A stretch of DNA of 30,468 nt. Origin: an uncultured Bacilli bacterium. Its GTDB lineage: Bacteria > Bacillota_I > Bacilli_A > RF39 > UBA660. The notes beneath the pieces are model-generated. The model saw only the letters and a program-made list of their open reading frames with translations. It searched no databases and was not told where the DNA came from. Numbering within the stretch: position 1 is the stretch's first letter; every line of letters starts with the position of its first letter. Location: positions 1-30,468 of the forward strand of contig CANRDQ010000014.1 of assembly GCA_947629395.1 (NCBI GenBank). Reading direction: 5' to 3'. Position numbers and translations under genes: made by a program. This document shows, piece after piece, positions 7,331-16,331 of the stretch.

Positions 7331-9511
7331 TTAATCTTCTTTTTTAGTCTCTTCTTTTTTTGAAGCTTTTTTCTTTTTACTCATAATTGCTTCTTTACGA
7401 GAAAAGTTAAGTCTTCCTCTTTTATCTGTACCCATAGCTTTAACTAAAATTTCATCGCCTACTTTAACTAAATCTTCTGGTTTATCAACGTGTTTAGTAT
7501 CAAGTTGAGAGACATGAACTAATCCTTCACATCCAGGCCATACTTGAACGAAACATCCGAAGTCTTCTACTTTTACAACTTTAGCATTGTAAATTTTTCC
7601 TTCTTCTACTTCACGAACAACATCTTGAATCATTTGAGTTGTCTTATTGATTACATCTTGGTCTGTATGATAAATAATAACACGACCATCATCTTCTAAA
7701 TCAACTTTTACAGCATTTATATTATTTACATCTGTTACATTAGATGCTTCACAAATAATTTTAGTAATCATTTCACCACCACGACCGATAACATCTTTAA
7801 TCTTTTCTGGTTTAATCATAAATGTTACAGTCTTAGGAGCATATTTAGATACTTCTTTACGAGGTTCTTTAATTTGTTTTTTAATAACTTTTAAAATTTC
7901 TAAACGAGCTTTTTTAGCCTGTTGTAAAGCTTCACTAAGAATCGCTCTAGTTACACCTTTAATCTTGATATCCATTTGTAAAGCACAAATTCCATTTTCA
8001 GTTCCTGCGACTTTAAAGTCCATATCTCCTAAATGGTCTTCCATACCTTGAATATCAGTTAAAATTGTATAATCATCACCATCAGTAATTAATCCCATAG
8101 CAATACCTGCGACTGGGGCTTTAATTGGTACTCCGGCAGCCATTAAAGACATACAACCAGCACAAATTGAAGCTTGAGAAGAAGAACCATTTGATTCTAA
8201 TATCTCAGATACAACACGAATTGTGTATGGGAATTCATCTTCACTAGGAATTACTTGAAGTAAGGCTTTTTCTCCTAAAGCTCCATGCCCGATTTCACGA
8301 CGTCCTGGCGCTCCATATCTTCCTGTTGACCCTACTGAAAATTGTGGGAAATTGTAATGTAACATAAATCTTTTACCATCTTCAAGTCCAAGTCCATCTA
8401 GAATTTGATGTTCTCCTAAAGCACCTAATGTAGTAACAGAAAGAGCTTGAGTTTCTCCTCTAGTAAATAAAGCTGAACCATGAGTTCTTGGTAAAATATC
8501 AATATCTGTAGATAATGGTCTTATTTCATCCATCTTTCTACCATCTGCTCTAATATGTTCTTTAACAACAATACTTCTAAATAATTTATATTCAATTTCA
8601 CTTAAAACTTGATTAATCATTACTGTAAGTTCTTTTTCTTCATCTTTATCAAGTTCTTCATGTTCTTTTAAGATAGTTTCAACAACTTCTTCTTTGATAC
8701 TATCTACTTCTTCGTGCATTTTTAGTTTTTCTTTTATACGTAGAGCTTTATCAAGTCTATCTTTAGAAAGTGTTTCTACTCTATCTCTTAATTCATGAGT
8801 AATTTCAAGAGTTTCATATTCCATTTTAGGAACACCAATCTTTTTGATAATCTCATTTTCAAAAGCAACTAATTTTTTAATAGCTTCATGTCCTGCCATT
8901 AAAGCTCCAAGCATAATATCTTCACTAACTTCTTTAGCACTTGATTCCACCATGTTTATAGCGTCTTCAGTTCCTGCGACAGTCAAATCTAACATACTTT
9001 TTTCTGCTTGTTCTGGAGTTGGATTTATAATATATTCTCCATCTATATATCCAACTTTAACTCCTGCGATTGGTCCTAAAAAAGGTATTTCACTTATTGA
9101 TACTGCAAGGGAAGAACCTAACATCGCTGTAAGTTCTGGTGAACATTCTTGGTCAACTGATAAAACTGTATTAATGATTTGAACTTCATTCTTAAATCCT
9201 TCTGGAAAAAGAGGTCGCATTGGACGGTCAATCATACGAGCTGCAAGTGTTGCATTCTCGGTTGGTCTTCCTTCTCTCTTAATAAACCCTCCTGGGATTT
9301 TTCCTACAGAATAAAGTTTTTCTTGATAATTTACAGTAAGTGGAAAGAAATCTGATAATAAATTGACATCTTTATTTAGAACAGCTGCAGTAAGTACAAC
9401 TGTATCATTATATCTAACAAGTACAGATCCAGTTGCTTGTTTAGCCATTTCTCCATGTTCTACTATTATCTCTTTCCCATAAAAATCTAATTTAAAAATT
9501 TCCTTCTTCAT
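7331..9511 (-). CDS. pnp: Polynucleotide phosphorylase
   Basis: A 726-residue phosphorolytic 3'-5' exoribonuclease that degrades mRNA and forms a trimer in the cytoplasm. Domains in order: RNase PH 1 (about 10-140; GEMAKQATGSVLVRYNDT), the helical linker, RNase PH 2 (about 310-535; HGSALFTRGETQALS, FPQFSVGSTGRYGAPGRREIG, and SNGSSSQASICAGCMSLMAAG), a KH domain with the GRGGE loop (about 555-615), and an S1 domain (about 622-692; EVEEGKIYNAKVVKVEDFGC). The C-terminus is lysine-rich. Length is typical. The ATG at 9511 has AAAGGAG 6 bases upstream. It follows rpsO as in Bacillus but has its own -10 element after the rpsO terminator. Confidence 0.98.
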   Translation of the reverse strand: MKKEIFKLDFYGKEIIVEHGEMAKQATGSVLVRYNDTVVLTAAVLNKDVNLLSDFFPLTVNYQEKLYSVGKIPGGFIKREGRPTENATLAARMIDRPMRPLFPEGFKNEVQIINTVLSVDQECSPELTAMLGSSLAVSISEIPFLGPIAGVKVGYIDGEYIINPTPEQAEKSMLDLTVAGTEDAINMVESSAKEVSEDIMLGALMAGHEAIKKLVAFENEIIKKIGVPKMEYETLEITHELRDRVETLSKDRLDKALRIKEKLKMHEEVDSIKEEVVETILKEHEELDKDEEKELTVMINQVLSEIEYKLFRSIVVKEHIRADGRKMDEIRPLSTDIDILPRTHGSALFTRGETQALSVTTLGALGEHQILDGLGLEDGKRFMLHYNFPQFSVGSTGRYGAPGRREIGHGALGEKALLQVIPSEDEFPYTIRVVSEILESNGSSSQASICAGCMSLMAAGVPIKAPVAGIAMGLITDGDDYTILTDIQGMEDHLGDMDFKVAGTENGICALQMDIKIKGVTRAILSEALQQAKKARLEILKVIKKQIKEPRKEVSKYAPKTVTFMIKPEKIKDVIGRGGEMITKIICEASNVTDVNNINAVKVDLEDDGRVIIYHTDQDVINKTTQMIQDVVREVEEGKIYNAKVVKVEDFGCFVQVWPGCEGLVHVSQLDTKHVDKPEDLVKVGDEILVKAMGTDKRGRLNFSRKEAIMSKKKKASKKEETKKED

Positions 9512-9537
9512 ACATAACTCCTTTACAACTAACTATT

Positions 9538-9543
9538 ATTATA
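9538..9543 (-). promoter_or_regulatory. -10 element for pnp
   Basis: A perfect TATAAT read on the minus strand 26 bases before the pnp start, between the rpsO terminator and pnp. The T-rich stretch at the -35 distance has no recognisable hexamer. Confidence 0.45.
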
Positions 9544-9591
9544 TCACTTAACTCTAAAAAAAAATAGACTTATTTCACAGTAATAATTAGT

Positions 9592-9621
9592 TTAAAAAAA
9601 GTACTGATTAATCAGCACTTT
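9592..9621 (-). terminator. Intrinsic terminator after rpsO
   Basis: A 10-bp stem (one G-U pair) joins 9598-9607 and 9612-9621 around a 4-base loop. The T-tail runs from the stem into AAACTAA. It lies 2 bases after the rpsO stop. Confidence 0.75.
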
Positions 9622-9623
9622 AA

Positions 9624-9893
9624 TTACTTTCTTAAACCTAGTTCTTGAATTAACTTACGATATCTAGTAACATCAGTTCTTGCTAAATATCCTAACATAT
9701 TACGACGTTGACCAACTTTTTTAAGAAGACCACGACGTGAATGATAGTCATGACTATGTTCTTTTAAATGCTCTGTAAGTTGTTTAATTTCTTCTGTAAG
9801 AATTGCGATTTGAACTTCTGCTGATCCAGTATCTTGTTCATTAATTCTAAACTTTTTAATGATGTTTGTTTTTTCTTCTTTTGTTAAAGCCAT
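9624..9893 (-). CDS. rpsO: 30S ribosomal protein S15
   Basis: The primary 16S rRNA-binding protein of the small-subunit central domain. Its 89 residues are the standard length. The family core is complete: [20 protein letters not shown], then [15 protein letters not shown] and [18 protein letters not shown], with the rRNA-contacting [11 protein letters not shown] segment intact. The ATG at 9893 has AAAGGAAG upstream. It is transcribed from a clear promoter about 90 bases upstream and ends in a hairpin terminator, so rpsO and pnp may be partly uncoupled. Confidence 0.98.
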   Translation of the reverse strand: MALTKEEKTNIIKKFRINEQDTGSAEVQIAILTEEIKQLTEHLKEHSHDYHSRRGLLKKVGQRRNMLGYLARTDVTRYRKLIQELGLRK

Positions 9894-9979
9894 CTTTTAC
9901 ACTTCCTTTCACTAAATATTTGCCTAATTCTAAGTAAAGAGTCGGAAAATCTCTAAACTGAGAACTGGTAAGCACATAT

Positions 9980-10008
9980 AATATACTACGTTTTAGACTA
10001 TTTTTCAA
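9980..10008 (-). promoter_or_regulatory. Promoter of rpsO
   Basis: On the minus strand TTGAAA (10008-10003), a 17-base spacer and TATATT (9985-9980) form a good sigma-A-type promoter. The predicted transcript start leaves a leader of about 80 bases before the rpsO ATG. The -35 box lies 10 bases from the stop codon of the upstream acyltransferase gene. Confidence 0.75.
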
Positions 10009-10017
10009 GTATTATTT

Positions 10018-11241
10018 TTATGTTTCTACTATTTTGATATTTCTAACAAAATCATTAAATTTACTTCTTATCTTAATGGATATTTTTCTTTCTCTTATGA
10101 ATTTAAATAATTGTTGGCGACAAAATTCAATAAAGGCACAAACAACAAAGATAACAAATACCATTAAAAGCATATATATAACAAATTTAGTTGAGTATAT
10201 TGGTCCCCTATTTATTCCTAAATTTGTATATAGTAAAGGTCTAATATACCAGTTTTCATGAATTAAATAAACTCCAAATGTTAAAGAAGATACTAAATTA
10301 ATTAATCTACTCTTTATATTTAAAGTATTAAAGAATAGAAAATATGCGACTGACTGAATTATAACAAATGGATTACTATACCATAATATAGAGCCACTCA
10401 TAGTACTAAAAATATAATTAAATACACTATTAACATCTTTCAAAAGGAAAACAGTAACATAGAAAAGAAAATTAACTCCAACACAAGCTACTATTATAGA
10501 AATTAGTATAATTTGAAATAATTGTTTAGAACATTTCTTAAATAAATAACTCTTTTCTAAAGGATATTTCTTTAAATACCCCCCCACCAGGTATAAATAT
10601 ACTAATTGATATAAAGATAAACCTGAATTAGGGAATGATAAACCTCCCCAAATAAATGGTATTACTGATATTATTACCAGAGTTATTCCTAATAAACCTA
10701 AATATTCTTTTTGGTTCATACTATTTATTAATTTATTAATGAAAGGACTAAATAAATAAAGTGGTATAAAAGTTCTTATAAACCAATGAGAATCAAGTGG
10801 AATAATAGATAAATTCTTTAAAAAATCTACTTTACTTACTGTAATATAACCACAAGCTAAAAGAATGATCATGATAGTTGCTTTATAAAACAAAGAACTG
10901 TTTAGTAAAGACCATACTTTTGACATTTTAATTTCTTTTTTCTCTGATTGAAAATAACCAGTTACTAAAGCAAAAGAATTTACATGGACTAAAGTAATAA
11001 GTTCTATTATAAAGACAATGGTACTTAAAGTATTATTTTGGGAATTAACAAGTACACCACCATGTATTATAGTATGAAAACAAACAATAAAAAGCATTGA
11101 AACAATTCTTAAAAGTTCTAAATTAGAATTTCTAGTTAATGGTTGTTTTTCTTTTTTGACTTTTTTATCTTTAATTTTTATTTTTTTATCTTGATTTTTA
11201 TGTTTACTTAAAATATTAATTTTGTTTAGTTTAAATCCCAT
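10018..11241 (-). CDS. Acyltransferase 3 family membrane protein (copy 1)
   Basis: A 407-residue integral membrane O-acyltransferase of the OafA/WecH type (acyltransferase 3 family), which transfers acyl groups to surface glycans or lipids. A basic 35-residue cytoplasmic tail is followed by TRNSNLELLRIVSMLFIVCFH. That holds the family's R-X10-H motif (R45, H56). About ten hydrophobic helices follow, including HWFIRTFIPLYLFSPFINKL, and a basic end. The ATG at 11241 has GGGGGAG 7 bases upstream. It lies 30 bases after copy 2, with which it shares most of its sequence and its upstream leader. No convincing terminator follows before the rpsO promoter. The acceptor substrate is unknown. Confidence 0.88.
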   Translation of the reverse strand: MGFKLNKINILSKHKNQDKKIKIKDKKVKKEKQPLTRNSNLELLRIVSMLFIVCFHTIIHGGVLVNSQNNTLSTIVFIIELITLVHVNSFALVTGYFQSEKKEIKMSKVWSLLNSSLFYKATIMIILLACGYITVSKVDFLKNLSIIPLDSHWFIRTFIPLYLFSPFINKLINSMNQKEYLGLLGITLVIISVIPFIWGGLSFPNSGLSLYQLVYLYLVGGYLKKYPLEKSYLFKKCSKQLFQIILISIIVACVGVNFLFYVTVFLLKDVNSVFNYIFSTMSGSILWYSNPFVIIQSVAYFLFFNTLNIKSRLINLVSSLTFGVYLIHENWYIRPLLYTNLGINRGPIYSTKFVIYMLLMVFVIFVVCAFIEFCRQQLFKFIRERKISIKIRSKFNDFVRNIKIVET

Positions 11242-11250
11242 AATTTAACT

Positions 11251-11263
11251 CCCCCGAATCTTA
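11251..11263 (-). repeat. Leader repeat shared by the two acyltransferase genes
   Basis: TAAGATTCGGGGG is read on the minus strand just before copy 1 and again at 12514-12526 before copy 2. The duplicated unit therefore included the ribosome binding site. Confidence 0.8.
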
Positions 11264-11271
11264 GTCTTATT

Positions 11272-12504
11272 TTACTGTTGAAACATTTTAGTAAAACTAG
11301 TTATTTTGATATTTCCAACAAACTCATTAAATTTATTTCTCAGCTTAATAGATATTTTTCTTTCTTTTATAAATTTAAATAATAGTTGGCGACAAAATTC
11401 AATAACAGCACAAACTACATATATAACTACAGTTACTAAAAGTATGTATAGGACAAATCTTGTTGAGTATATTGGTCCTTTATCTACTCCTAGTTGTACA
11501 TATATTAAATTTCTGACATATACATTGTCATGGATTAAATAAATTCCGCATGTTAAGGAAGATAACATATTAATTAATTTACTTTTTATATTTAAAGTAT
11601 TAAAGAATAATAAGTACGCAACTGTTTGAATGATAACAAATGGATTACTATACCACATTATAGTTTGACTCATAGTTGTATATATAGCATTAAAGATTGT
11701 ATTGACATCTTTTAAAGCAAAGACTGTAATATAGGTACAGAAATTCAATAATACACAAGATAAGAATACAGAGATTAATATAACTTGAAATAATTGTTTA
11801 GAACATTTCTTAAGTAAATAACTCTTTTCTAAAGGATATTTCTTTAAGTATCCTCCTATAAGATATAAGAATATAAATTGATATAAAGTAAAGCCATCAT
11901 TAGGGAATGATAAACCTCCCATAATAAATGATATTACAGAGACAAGAACAAAAGATATTCCTAATAATTTTAAGTATTCTTTTTGGGTTAATTTCTTAAT
12001 TAACTTATTAATAAAAGGACTAAATAAGTAAAGTGGTAAAAAGGTTCTTATAAACCAATGGGTCTCAATAGGAATAAAAGATATATTCTTTAAGATATCC
12101 ACTTTCGTAACCGTAATATAACCAAAAGATACTAAAAAAAGCATAATAGTTACTTTATAAAATAAAGAACTATTTAATAAAGACCATACTTTTGACATTT
12201 TAAATTCTTTTTCAGACTGAAAATAACCGGTTAATAAAACAAATGAATTAACGTGTACTAAAGTAATAAGTTCTATGATGAAAACAATAACACTTAAAGT
12301 ACCATTTTGAGAATGTTCCAAGACTTTTCCATGTAATATAGTATTAAAACAAATAAGGAAAAGCATTGAGATAATTCTTAAAAGTTCTAAATTAGAATTT
12401 CTACTCAACTTATTTTTTTCTTTCTTTACTTTCTTCTCTTTTTTCTTTTTGTCTTTGTTAAATTTTAAAGGCTTAAAATTGTGTTTAGTAAGCATGTGTT
12501 TCAT
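11272..12504 (-). CDS. Acyltransferase 3 family membrane protein (copy 2), catalytic His replaced
   Basis: A 410-residue paralogue of the downstream gene with the same layout: a Lys-rich N-terminal tail of about 33 residues, SRNSNLELLRIISMLFLICF, then the same set of membrane helices with identical blocks such as KYPLEKSYL and FFNTLNIKSKLIN. At the R-X10-H motif the arginine is kept (R43), but the histidine is asparagine (N54, ICFNTILHG). In the related copy it is ICF/VCF followed by His. The protein is full length and not decayed, so it may have changed role, use the nearby His of ILHG, or be inactive. It is the first gene of the pair and has a good promoter and the shared GGGGG leader. Confidence 0.87.
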   Translation of the reverse strand: MKHMLTKHNFKPLKFNKDKKKKEKKVKKEKNKLSRNSNLELLRIISMLFLICFNTILHGKVLEHSQNGTLSVIVFIIELITLVHVNSFVLLTGYFQSEKEFKMSKVWSLLNSSLFYKVTIMLFLVSFGYITVTKVDILKNISFIPIETHWFIRTFLPLYLFSPFINKLIKKLTQKEYLKLLGISFVLVSVISFIMGGLSFPNDGFTLYQFIFLYLIGGYLKKYPLEKSYLLKKCSKQLFQVILISVFLSCVLLNFCTYITVFALKDVNTIFNAIYTTMSQTIMWYSNPFVIIQTVAYLLFFNTLNIKSKLINMLSSLTCGIYLIHDNVYVRNLIYVQLGVDKGPIYSTRFVLYILLVTVVIYVVCAVIEFCRQLLFKFIKERKISIKLRNKFNEFVGNIKITSFTKMFQQ

Positions 12505-12513
12505 AACCTAATT

Positions 12514-12526
12514 CCCCCGAATCTTA
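12514..12526 (-). repeat. Leader repeat, second occurrence
   Basis: The same 13 bases as at 11251-11263, upstream of copy 2. It contains the G-rich part of the ribosome binding site. Confidence 0.8.
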
Positions 12527-12544
12527 ACGTTATCTTATATATAC

Positions 12545-12574
12545 ATTATAGTACAATAAAAAAAGCTTTGTAAA
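12545..12574 (-). promoter_or_regulatory. Promoter of the acyltransferase pair
   Basis: TTTACA (12574-12569), an 18-base spacer and a perfect TATAAT (12550-12545) on the minus strand, directly after the tsaC terminator. The leader to the copy 2 ATG is about 35 bases. Confidence 0.65.
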
Positions 12575-12599
12575 GAAAAAAAGTAGAATTTCTACTTTT
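12572..12599 (-). terminator. Intrinsic terminator after tsaC
   Basis: An 8-bp stem (12579-12586 with 12592-12599) that can extend by closing the loop, followed by TTTCTTT on the minus strand. It includes part of the tsaC stop codon. Confidence 0.7.
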
Positions 12600-13626
12600 A
12601 GATTTCTATATAGTTATGAGAACAAGCTCTTATTAATCTATTCATGATAGCTAGTCCTAATCCTTCTTTAGATACACCTTCAATAATAACAATATCGGGT
12701 TCATACTTATCTACTTGTCTTAATTCTTTAAAAATGTTTTTACTAATATCTTCTAGACTTTCTCCTAAATCAAGAGTATCTCCTTTAAAATATTTCATAT
12801 TACTAGTTCTAGTTAATACTAATGGTTTTTTATATTCACTGGCTATCTCTTGCATTTTAGAGATTAATTTTTGATGATTATCACTATAAACTAAAACACA
12901 TTTAGAATCGGGAGCATAATGTTTATATTTCATACCTGGTGATAATACTTTTGTACCTTCTTCTAATTTCCCTAAGACATGACTATCTACTTCAACTTTA
13001 TCGGTAACTTTTAAAAGATCATCTTTAGTAATTTTACCTGGTCTTAAAATATGAACTACTCCATCTATAACTCTAACAACAGTTGACTCTACTCCTATTG
13101 TAGATTCACCATCATCAATTATATAATCTACTTTATCGTTAAGTTCATTAAAGATATCTTCTATTCTTGTACCACTAGGCTTTCCAGAGATATTAGCACT
13201 TGGTGCCGCAATGGGAAGATTTGCATATTCAATAAGTTTGTTTGCTATAGGATGAGATGGCATTCTAATTGCCACAGTATCCATATTACCTGTTACTACA
13301 TTAGGAACAATTTTTTTCTTTTTTAAAATAATAGTAAAAGGTCCTGGCCAAAAAGTCTCCATTAATTTTTGTTCTAATTCACTTATATTTTCGGCAATAC
13401 TTTCAACCATCTCCATATTAGATACATGTAAGATTAAAGGATTATCTGTTTTTCTTCCTTTAGCTTTAAATATTTTTAGACAAGCTTCTTCATCAAGTCC
13501 ATTAGCCCCTATTCCATATACAGTTTCTGTAGGAAATAATACAAGTCCTTTATTTTTAATAACTTCACTGGCTTCTTTTAATTCTTGATAATCACTTTTA
13601 TTTCTTAAATCTAGATATTTAGCCAT
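12598..13626 (-). CDS. tsaC: L-threonylcarbamoyladenylate synthase (Sua5 type)
   Basis: A 342-residue Sua5-type enzyme that makes threonylcarbamoyl-AMP from threonine, bicarbonate and ATP for the t6A37 modification of ANN-decoding tRNAs. The YrdC domain (about 10-200) has LFPTETVYGIG, the KxxR-type FKAKGRKTDNPLILHV and APSANISGKPSGT. A C-terminal Sua5 domain begins after SPGMKYKHYAP, so this is the long form, not the single-domain TsaC. ATG 13626 (MAKYLDL) has AGAGG 8 bases upstream and is preferred to a GTG at 13635. Its partners TsaB, TsaD and TsaE are not in the window. It has its own weak -10 signal and a terminator. Confidence 0.95.
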   Translation of the reverse strand: MAKYLDLRNKSDYQELKEASEVIKNKGLVLFPTETVYGIGANGLDEEACLKIFKAKGRKTDNPLILHVSNMEMVESIAENISELEQKLMETFWPGPFTIILKKKKIVPNVVTGNMDTVAIRMPSHPIANKLIEYANLPIAAPSANISGKPSGTRIEDIFNELNDKVDYIIDDGESTIGVESTVVRVIDGVVHILRPGKITKDDLLKVTDKVEVDSHVLGKLEEGTKVLSPGMKYKHYAPDSKCVLVYSDNHQKLISKMQEIASEYKKPLVLTRTSNMKYFKGDTLDLGESLEDISKNIFKELRQVDKYEPDIVIIEGVSKEGLGLAIMNRLIRACSHNYIEI

Positions 13627-13649
13627 TTTTCTCACCTCTAATAATAGAA

Positions 13650-13655
13650 ATTATA
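13650..13655 (-). promoter_or_regulatory. Possible -10 element for tsaC
   Basis: A perfect TATAAT on the minus strand 23 bases before the tsaC ATG, after the ATPase terminator. No convincing -35, so this is tentative. Confidence 0.35.
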
Positions 13656-13668
13656 ATACTTTTAGAAG

Positions 13669-13696
13669 AAAAAAGAAATAGTATATTTACTATTCC
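13669..13696 (-). terminator. Intrinsic terminator after the P-type ATPase operon
   Basis: A 9-bp stem (13675-13683 with 13688-13696, one G-U pair) with a 4-base loop and a TTTTTTCTTC tail on the minus strand. It contains the ATPase TAG stop at 13690-13692. Confidence 0.75.
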
Positions 13697-16317
13697 TGAT
13701 TTTCTTTATGAGCTTGAATTTTTTTATATACTTCCATTACTACTAAAACTAAAGCACCTACTAAAAATAAATATAGCATATGTAAAACAGGTACAGTTGT
13801 AGTTTGTAAGAAAGTACTAAATAAGGAAACTTCCATAACAATAAGTTGTAGGCCAACTGAAGCTGCTACTCCATAGAATATTAATTTATTACTACGAAGT
13901 GGAATATGGAAAGCACTATATTTTTCACTACGACAATTAAAGACATGGATATTTTGAATAAATACCATTAAAGCCATTATATAACCACGAGCAATATAAG
14001 TATCCATTTGAACAAATTTAATTAGATAGAACCAAACCGCAAATACTACTAAGCCAATGAAAGTACCTGAAATGATAATTTGTTTAAATAAACTTTTATC
14101 AAATAAAGAATCTTTAGGATCTTTAGGTTTTTCTTTCATAATATTATCTTCGGCTTTTTCAAAGGATAAAGCAAAATCTTGAATTCCATCTGTTACTACA
14201 TTTAACCAAAGTAATTGTATCGCCAATAAAGGCATTGGCATATTAAATAAAATAGCTAAACAGAAGAATAGAACTTCAGCTAAACCACAAGATACTAAGA
14301 AAAGAATTATTTTTCGAATATTAGAGTACGCTACTCTTCCTTCTTTAATTCCGGCAACTATGGACTTAAAGTTATCATCCATAATAATCATTTTACTTGT
14401 TTCTCTTGCTATATCTGTTCCACTTCCCATGGCAATACCTAAATTAGCACTTCTAATCGCAGGAGCATCATTAACTCCATCACCAGTTACTGCCACAAAC
14501 TCTCCTTGTCTCTTTAAAGAATTGACAATCTCTAATTTTTGAAGTGGTGTTACTCTAGTAAAGATACATTTACTACTTACAAACTTATCAAAAGCTTTTT
14601 CTCCTTTTTCTAAGTATTTAGCTACTTCATCACTAGTAGTAATATCTTTTTCATTATTAGTAAGTTTTAAATCTTTGGCAATTGAGAAAGAAGTAAGAGG
14701 ATGATCTCCTGTTACCATTAAAACTTTAATACCCGCACTCTTACATTCTTCTATAGCTTTAACAGCTTCTTTTCTAATCGGATCAATAAATCCTACTAAA
14801 CCTTTAAATTCTAAATCTTTAATATCATCTTCATTATAATTATTCTTCTTCTCTACACTACCACTAGCTAAGGCTATAACACGATAACCATTTCTTGCTA
14901 AAGCCTCATTTTGATTAATAATTTTATCTATGTCTTTTTTACTATTCTTTTTACAAAATGATAAAACTGTTTCAATAGAACCTTTTATAGTACAAAGTGT
15001 TTTCTTATTTTCTTCAAAGAAAACTGCTGAATATTTATTTTCTGATTCATAAGGAATAATTTCTAAAATATTAATATCTTTAGTATTAACTTTTAATTTT
15101 TCTCCTAAAACTAAGAAAGCAATATCAATAGAATCACCTATATAAGTATTTTTATCTTTTTTAGCTTCATTATTGATGGCTCCTAATAAAGCAATTTCAG
15201 AAGCCATTTGTAGGTTTTCACCAATAACTTTACCAGTAGTTTCATAACCAGTACCTTCTATATCAAATTCTTCGCCATCAGGTAAAACAATTTTTTTAGC
15301 AGTTTGTTCATTAACTGTTAAAGTACCTGTTTTATCACTAACAATTACGGTACAACTACCTAAAGACTCTACTGAATGTAACTTTTTGGCTACTACGTTT
15401 TTCTTAGCCATTTTATTGGAAGCAATAGTAAGAGCCATTGTTAAAGCTAAAGGTAGACCTTCAGGCATCGCAGAAACAGCTAAAGCTATTACTGATAAAA
15501 ATATTTCATTATAATCTACACCTTTAATTACTAATAAAACAGTTATAATAATAGCTACTACTAAAACTAAAGCACTAATTTGTTTAGAGAATTTTTCTAC
15601 TCTAATAGTTAAAGGTGATTTTTCTTCTTTGGTATTAGTGATAGTATCCGCTATTTTACCAATTTCGGTATCTAAACCAGTTTTAATAACTACAGCCGTA
15701 GCACGTCCTTTTACAACAGTTGTTCCGGAAAATAAAATATTACTTTGTTCCGCTAAACTAGCTTTTTCTTTTTTTAATACTGCTTCATTCTTTTGAACTT
15801 GGACGCTTTCTCCTGTTAGAATAGATTCATCAACCATTAAATTTTGTTGATCTATTATTCTTAAGTCAGCACATATTTTATCGCCAGAATCTAAGACTAC
15901 AATATCTCCTACTACTAATTCTTCAGAAGGAATTTCTATTTGTTTACCATTTCTAATAACTACTACTTTTACAGTAACTAACTTTGATAAAGCTTCAGCT
16001 GTGTTATTAGCTTTATTTTCTTGATATGTTCCCATAATAACATCAACTAATACTATAAATATAATAGCTACAGCATCAACTACTTCACCTACTACAAAAG
16101 ATGAGATAATAGCTACTATTAAAAGTAATACAATAGGATCTTTTAATTGATCAAAGAATAAATCTAATACACTTTCTTTTTCTTCTTTTGGCAAAGTATT
16201 TAAACCATCTTTTTCTCTTCTTTTTAAAACTTTAGTTTCTGTAAGTCCTTCTTCACTAGTATCTAATTCTGAAAATATTTCTTTTATATTTTTATTATAC
16301 CAATCTTTTATTTTAAT
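13690..16317 (-). CDS. P-type cation ATPase, probably calcium-transporting; non-AUG start
   Basis: A type II P-type ATPase of about 875 residues that pumps cations out of the cell. Seen: TGES (about 168), PEGLP in M4 (about 285), the phosphorylated DKTGTLT (D328), the VTGDH hinge, GDGVNDAP (about 612), and NVVTDG in M6, the Ca2+-ligand pattern of SERCA-like pumps. In M5 the SERCA Glu is kept but the Asn position reads Gly, which fits a single Ca2+ site. The first in-frame ATG/GTG/TTG is a TTG at 16194. Starting there would remove about 41 residues that read as a normal N-terminal cation-ATPase domain (WYNKNIKEIFSEL, GLTETKVLKRREKDGLNTLP). The frame is open back to a TAA at 16338. The start is probably ATT at 16317 or CTG at 16320, right after AGAGGAAGG. 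It is the last gene of the addBA-CNNM operon. Confidence 0.9.
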   Translation of the reverse strand: MKIKDWYNKNIKEIFSELDTSEEGLTETKVLKRREKDGLNTLPKEEKESVLDLFFDQLKDPIVLLLIVAIISSFVVGEVVDAVAIIFIVLVDVIMGTYQENKANNTAEALSKLVTVKVVVIRNGKQIEIPSEELVVGDIVVLDSGDKICADLRIIDQQNLMVDESILTGESVQVQKNEAVLKKEKASLAEQSNILFSGTTVVKGRATAVVIKTGLDTEIGKIADTITNTKEEKSPLTIRVEKFSKQISALVLVVAIIITVLLVIKGVDYNEIFLSVIALAVSAMPEGLPLALTMALTIASNKMAKKNVVAKKLHSVESLGSCTVIVSDKTGTLTVNEQTAKKIVLPDGEEFDIEGTGYETTGKVIGENLQMASEIALLGAINNEAKKDKNTYIGDSIDIAFLVLGEKLKVNTKDINILEIIPYESENKYSAVFFEENKKTLCTIKGSIETVLSFCKKNSKKDIDKIINQNEALARNGYRVIALASGSVEKKNNYNEDDIKDLEFKGLVGFIDPIRKEAVKAIEECKSAGIKVLMVTGDHPLTSFSIAKDLKLTNNEKDITTSDEVAKYLEKGEKAFDKFVSSKCIFTRVTPLQKLEIVNSLKRQGEFVAVTGDGVNDAPAIRSANLGIAMGSGTDIARETSKMIIMDDNFKSIVAGIKEGRVAYSNIRKIILFLVSCGLAEVLFFCLAILFNMPMPLLAIQLLWLNVVTDGIQDFALSFEKAEDNIMKEKPKDPKDSLFDKSLFKQIIISGTFIGLVVFAVWFYLIKFVQMDTYIARGYIMALMVFIQNIHVFNCRSEKYSAFHIPLRSNKLIFYGVAASVGLQLIVMEVSLFSTFLQTTTVPVLHMLYLFLVGALVLVVMEVYKKIQAHKENQE

Positions 16318-16321
16318 CAGT

Positions 16322-16330
16322 CCTTCCTCT
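16322..16330 (-). promoter_or_regulatory. Ribosome binding site that decides the ATPase start
   Basis: AGAGGAAGG lies between the stop codon of the CNNM/CBS gene and the ATPase frame. AGAGG is 5 bases from a CTG at 16320 and 8 bases from an ATT at 16317. No Shine-Dalgarno lies at a useful distance from the TTG at 16194. Confidence 0.6.
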
Positions 16331-16331
16331 T

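Noticed and set aside
8844..9182. Open frame on the plus strand opposite pnp
   Set aside because: It is fully inside the conserved pnp gene, has no ribosome binding site or known motif, and reads like an antisense shadow.
9512..9597. RNase III-type autoregulatory stem before pnp, as in E. coli
   Set aside because: No long stem can be drawn in this AT-rich leader.
10034..11542. Two plus-strand open frames opposite the acyltransferase genes
   Set aside because: They occur at equivalent places in both duplicated copies because the coding strand is duplicated, not because they are genes.
10018..12504. Composite transposon or insertion sequence carrying the two acyltransferases
   Set aside because: No transposase, terminal inverted repeats or target-site duplication; simple tandem duplication explains the similarity.
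13690..16194. ATPase truncated at its N-terminus
   Set aside because: The missing N-terminal residues are encoded in frame just upstream; the gene only lacks a canonical start codon.
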